A DNA stretch of 7,016 nucleotides from an uncultured Clostridia bacterium (GTDB taxonomy: Bacteria > Bacillota > Clostridia > Oscillospirales > Acutalibacteraceae): the NCBI GenBank assembly GCA_944381295.1, contig CALWKP010000269.1, positions 1 through 7,016 on the forward strand, in the 5' to 3' direction. The position numbers were made by a program, and so were the translations under genes. The notes below the pieces were generated by a model, which made no database searches, was not told where the DNA came from, and worked only from the letters and a program-made list of their open reading frames with translations. Numbering within the stretch: position 1 is the first letter of the stretch; each line of letters opens with the position of its first letter. This document shows, one piece after another, positions 5,720 to 7,016 of this stretch.

Positions 5720-7016
5720 TTAGTGTGAGCCCTTCTCTGGGGTTTCTGCTCTTGCCGACGGAGCTTCCGGAGTCACATAAACGGTATGATAGTTTACATA
5801 AATCACCATACCGGGCTTCGCCCCCTGTGGTTTGCTTACATTCCGCACTTGGGTGTAGTCTACCGGCACTTGGGACGAATCTTTTGCTTTACTATGCCAA
5901 GCCGCCAGCTTTGCAGCTTCTACGATCGCGGTATCGCTGACTTCTTTCCCACCTGACGCAACGATCGTATGAGAACCAGGAATATTCTTGGTGTGCAGCC
6001 AGATATCATAATTTCCGGCTTCTTTCATGGTCAAGCGGTCATTTTGGCGGTTATTTCTTCCCACAAGGATCCGGAACCCGTCTGATGACCAGAACTCCAG
6101 GGGCGCATTCGGCTGGCCCGGACGCTGTTTGCCTTTCGGCATTTTGAGATATCCCTGCTCCCGAAGTTCCTCACGGATTTCACTCAAATCCTTTTCTGTT
6201 TCCGCCCGGCTCAGTTCATCCAGTACTGTATCCAGATATTCCAATTCCCGGCTCGCCTGTTCGATTTGCTGTGTCAGCTTTTCCTCTGCGGTCCTTGCTT
6301 TCCGGTACTCCTTATAATATTTCTGCGCGTTCTGCGACGGCGTCAATGCAGGGTCCAGACGAATTTTCACCATTGGCTGTCCTTCTTCATAAAAATTGCA
6401 TAATTCTGCCTGCATATCGCCTTTCTCAATTTGATACAGATTCGCATTGATCAGGTCTCCATATACCCGTAAAGTGTCCCGCTCACCGCATTGTTCCAAT
6501 TCCGCCTTTTGAATGTTGATTTTCCGGCTCAAACGTTCCGATGTCGTCGCCAACAAACGTAAAAGGTCCTGTTCGCGTGCGCGCATACGCTCTATCCGGT
6601 CCCGCTCTTCATAGAAAGCATCCAACAGCGTGGAACAATCCGCATATTCCTTTACCACCGCAGATAGCCCGTACTGCTCAATACGAAGAAAAGAGAAATC
6701 CATCGGTTTTCCCGACAACGCTGCCACCATATAGGATGGTCCTTCTGCTGTCTCTATTTGTCCCTTCAGACGTCTCAGAAAAAAGGTCAACCGTTCCCAC
6801 TGTTCCTCCGTCATATCTTTTAAGGTCAGTTCTTTCCCATGTCCCGCCAAATGCTGCAATTCCCGGCACACGATCGGCGACACGCCCTGTAAAGTTGTCA
6901 ACAGGGCTTTGGATAGTTCCATATCCTTCTGAATGGTGCGCAGCGCCTCTGTTACTGCTTCCGGCTGCTCTTCCAACAAGCACATCTTATTTTGTGGCGG
7001 CGGCACCTGATAGGGC
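5720..7016 (-). CDS. rqcH: NFACT family protein RqcH (Rqc2-like), 5' end outside window
   Basis: Bacterial RqcH binds stalled 50S subunits carrying peptidyl-tRNA and recruits tRNA-Ala to add C-terminal alanine tails that mark the chain for degradation. Older annotations call these proteins fibronectin-binding (FbpA-like). The visible part is about 430 residues and includes the end of the NFACT-N domain (PYQVPPPQNK, typical of the family). A helix-hairpin-helix-like segment GVSPIVCREL follows at about 41-50 (counted from the GTG at 7006). Two charged coiled-coil stretches lie at about 130-172 and 225-285. The NFACT-R domain spans about 300-412, with the diagnostic NDRLTMKEAGNYDIWLH run and the PGSHTIV motif. 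The frame is open to the window edge (CCC TAT CAG before the GTG), so that GTG is internal and roughly 130-150 N-terminal residues are missing, including the Asp-Arg pair needed for tailing. It reads toward the GH31 gene, 131 bases away, with no clear terminator between. Confidence 0.92.
   Translation of the reverse strand, partial: PYQVPPPQNKMCLLEEQPEAVTEALRTIQKDMELSKALLTTLQGVSPIVCRELQHLAGHGKELTLKDMTEEQWERLTFFLRRLKGQIETAEGPSYMVAALSGKPMDFSFLRIEQYGLSAVVKEYADCSTLLDAFYEERDRIERMRAREQDLLRLLATTSERLSRKINIQKAELEQCGERDTLRVYGDLINANLYQIEKGDMQAELCNFYEEGQPMVKIRLDPALTPSQNAQKYYKEYRKARTAEEKLTQQIEQASRELEYLDTVLDELSRAETEKDLSEIREELREQGYLKMPKGKQRPGQPNAPLEFWSSDGFRILVGRNNRQNDRLTMKEAGNYDIWLHTKNIPGSHTIVASGGKEVSDTAIVEAAKLAAWHSKAKDSSQVPVDYTQVRNVSKPQGAKPGMVIYVNYHTVYVTPEAPSARAETPEKGSH

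Noticed and set aside
5720..7006. GTG at 7006 as the true start of the NFACT gene.
   Set aside because: The frame is open to the edge, the residues just before it (PYQ) fit the family's conserved PY-x-x-PPPQ region, and the NFACT-N domain would be missing.
1..7016. GATAGGG occurs at both window ends (2-8 and 7009-7015), suggesting a circular overlap or direct repeat.
   Set aside because: It is only seven bases, and at both ends it fits the expected protein: R-V-K-D before asd and P-Y-Q in the NFACT gene. The two ends encode unrelated genes on opposite strands.

Overview
The window looks like a chromosomal segment of a Gram-positive, gut-type Clostridia. It is possibly Oscillospiraceae/Ruminococcaceae-like, judged from protein flavour and gene order rather than any marker gene. 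Base composition is moderate, Shine-Dalgarno sites are strong (AAGGAGG, AGGAGG), and gene spacing is tight. I see no mobile element, CRISPR array, tRNA or rRNA, and every substantial coding region belongs to a recognisable family.

Left half (1-3079, + strand): a compact lysine/diaminopimelate cluster. It runs asd (N-terminal part missing at the window edge), dapA, dapB, and then a small protein made of two ACT domains that resembles the regulatory half of aspartate kinase without its kinase domain. The gaps are 19, 35 and 11 bases, consistent with one transcript. Asd makes aspartate semialdehyde, DapA condenses it with pyruvate, and DapB reduces the product to tetrahydrodipicolinate, the precursor of DAP (cell wall) and lysine. 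The ACT protein is a plausible amino-acid sensor for the same pathway. An 18-bp hairpin with a T-tract (3107-3162) closes the operon.

Right half (3180-7016, - strand): two genes in the same direction, converging on the lysine operon. Upstream is the C-terminal two thirds or so of an NFACT/RqcH protein (ribosome-associated quality control), which continues past the right edge. After a 131-base gap comes a complete cytoplasmic GH31 alpha-glycosidase with an unusual charged and probably helical C-terminal tail. No functional link between the two is evident.

The points most worth checking are the stand-alone aspartokinase-like ACT protein, the in-frame stop and probable 2-base frameshift near the start of asd, and the GH31 tail. 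I did not find a convincing undescribed system; most of this is ordinary housekeeping sequence.
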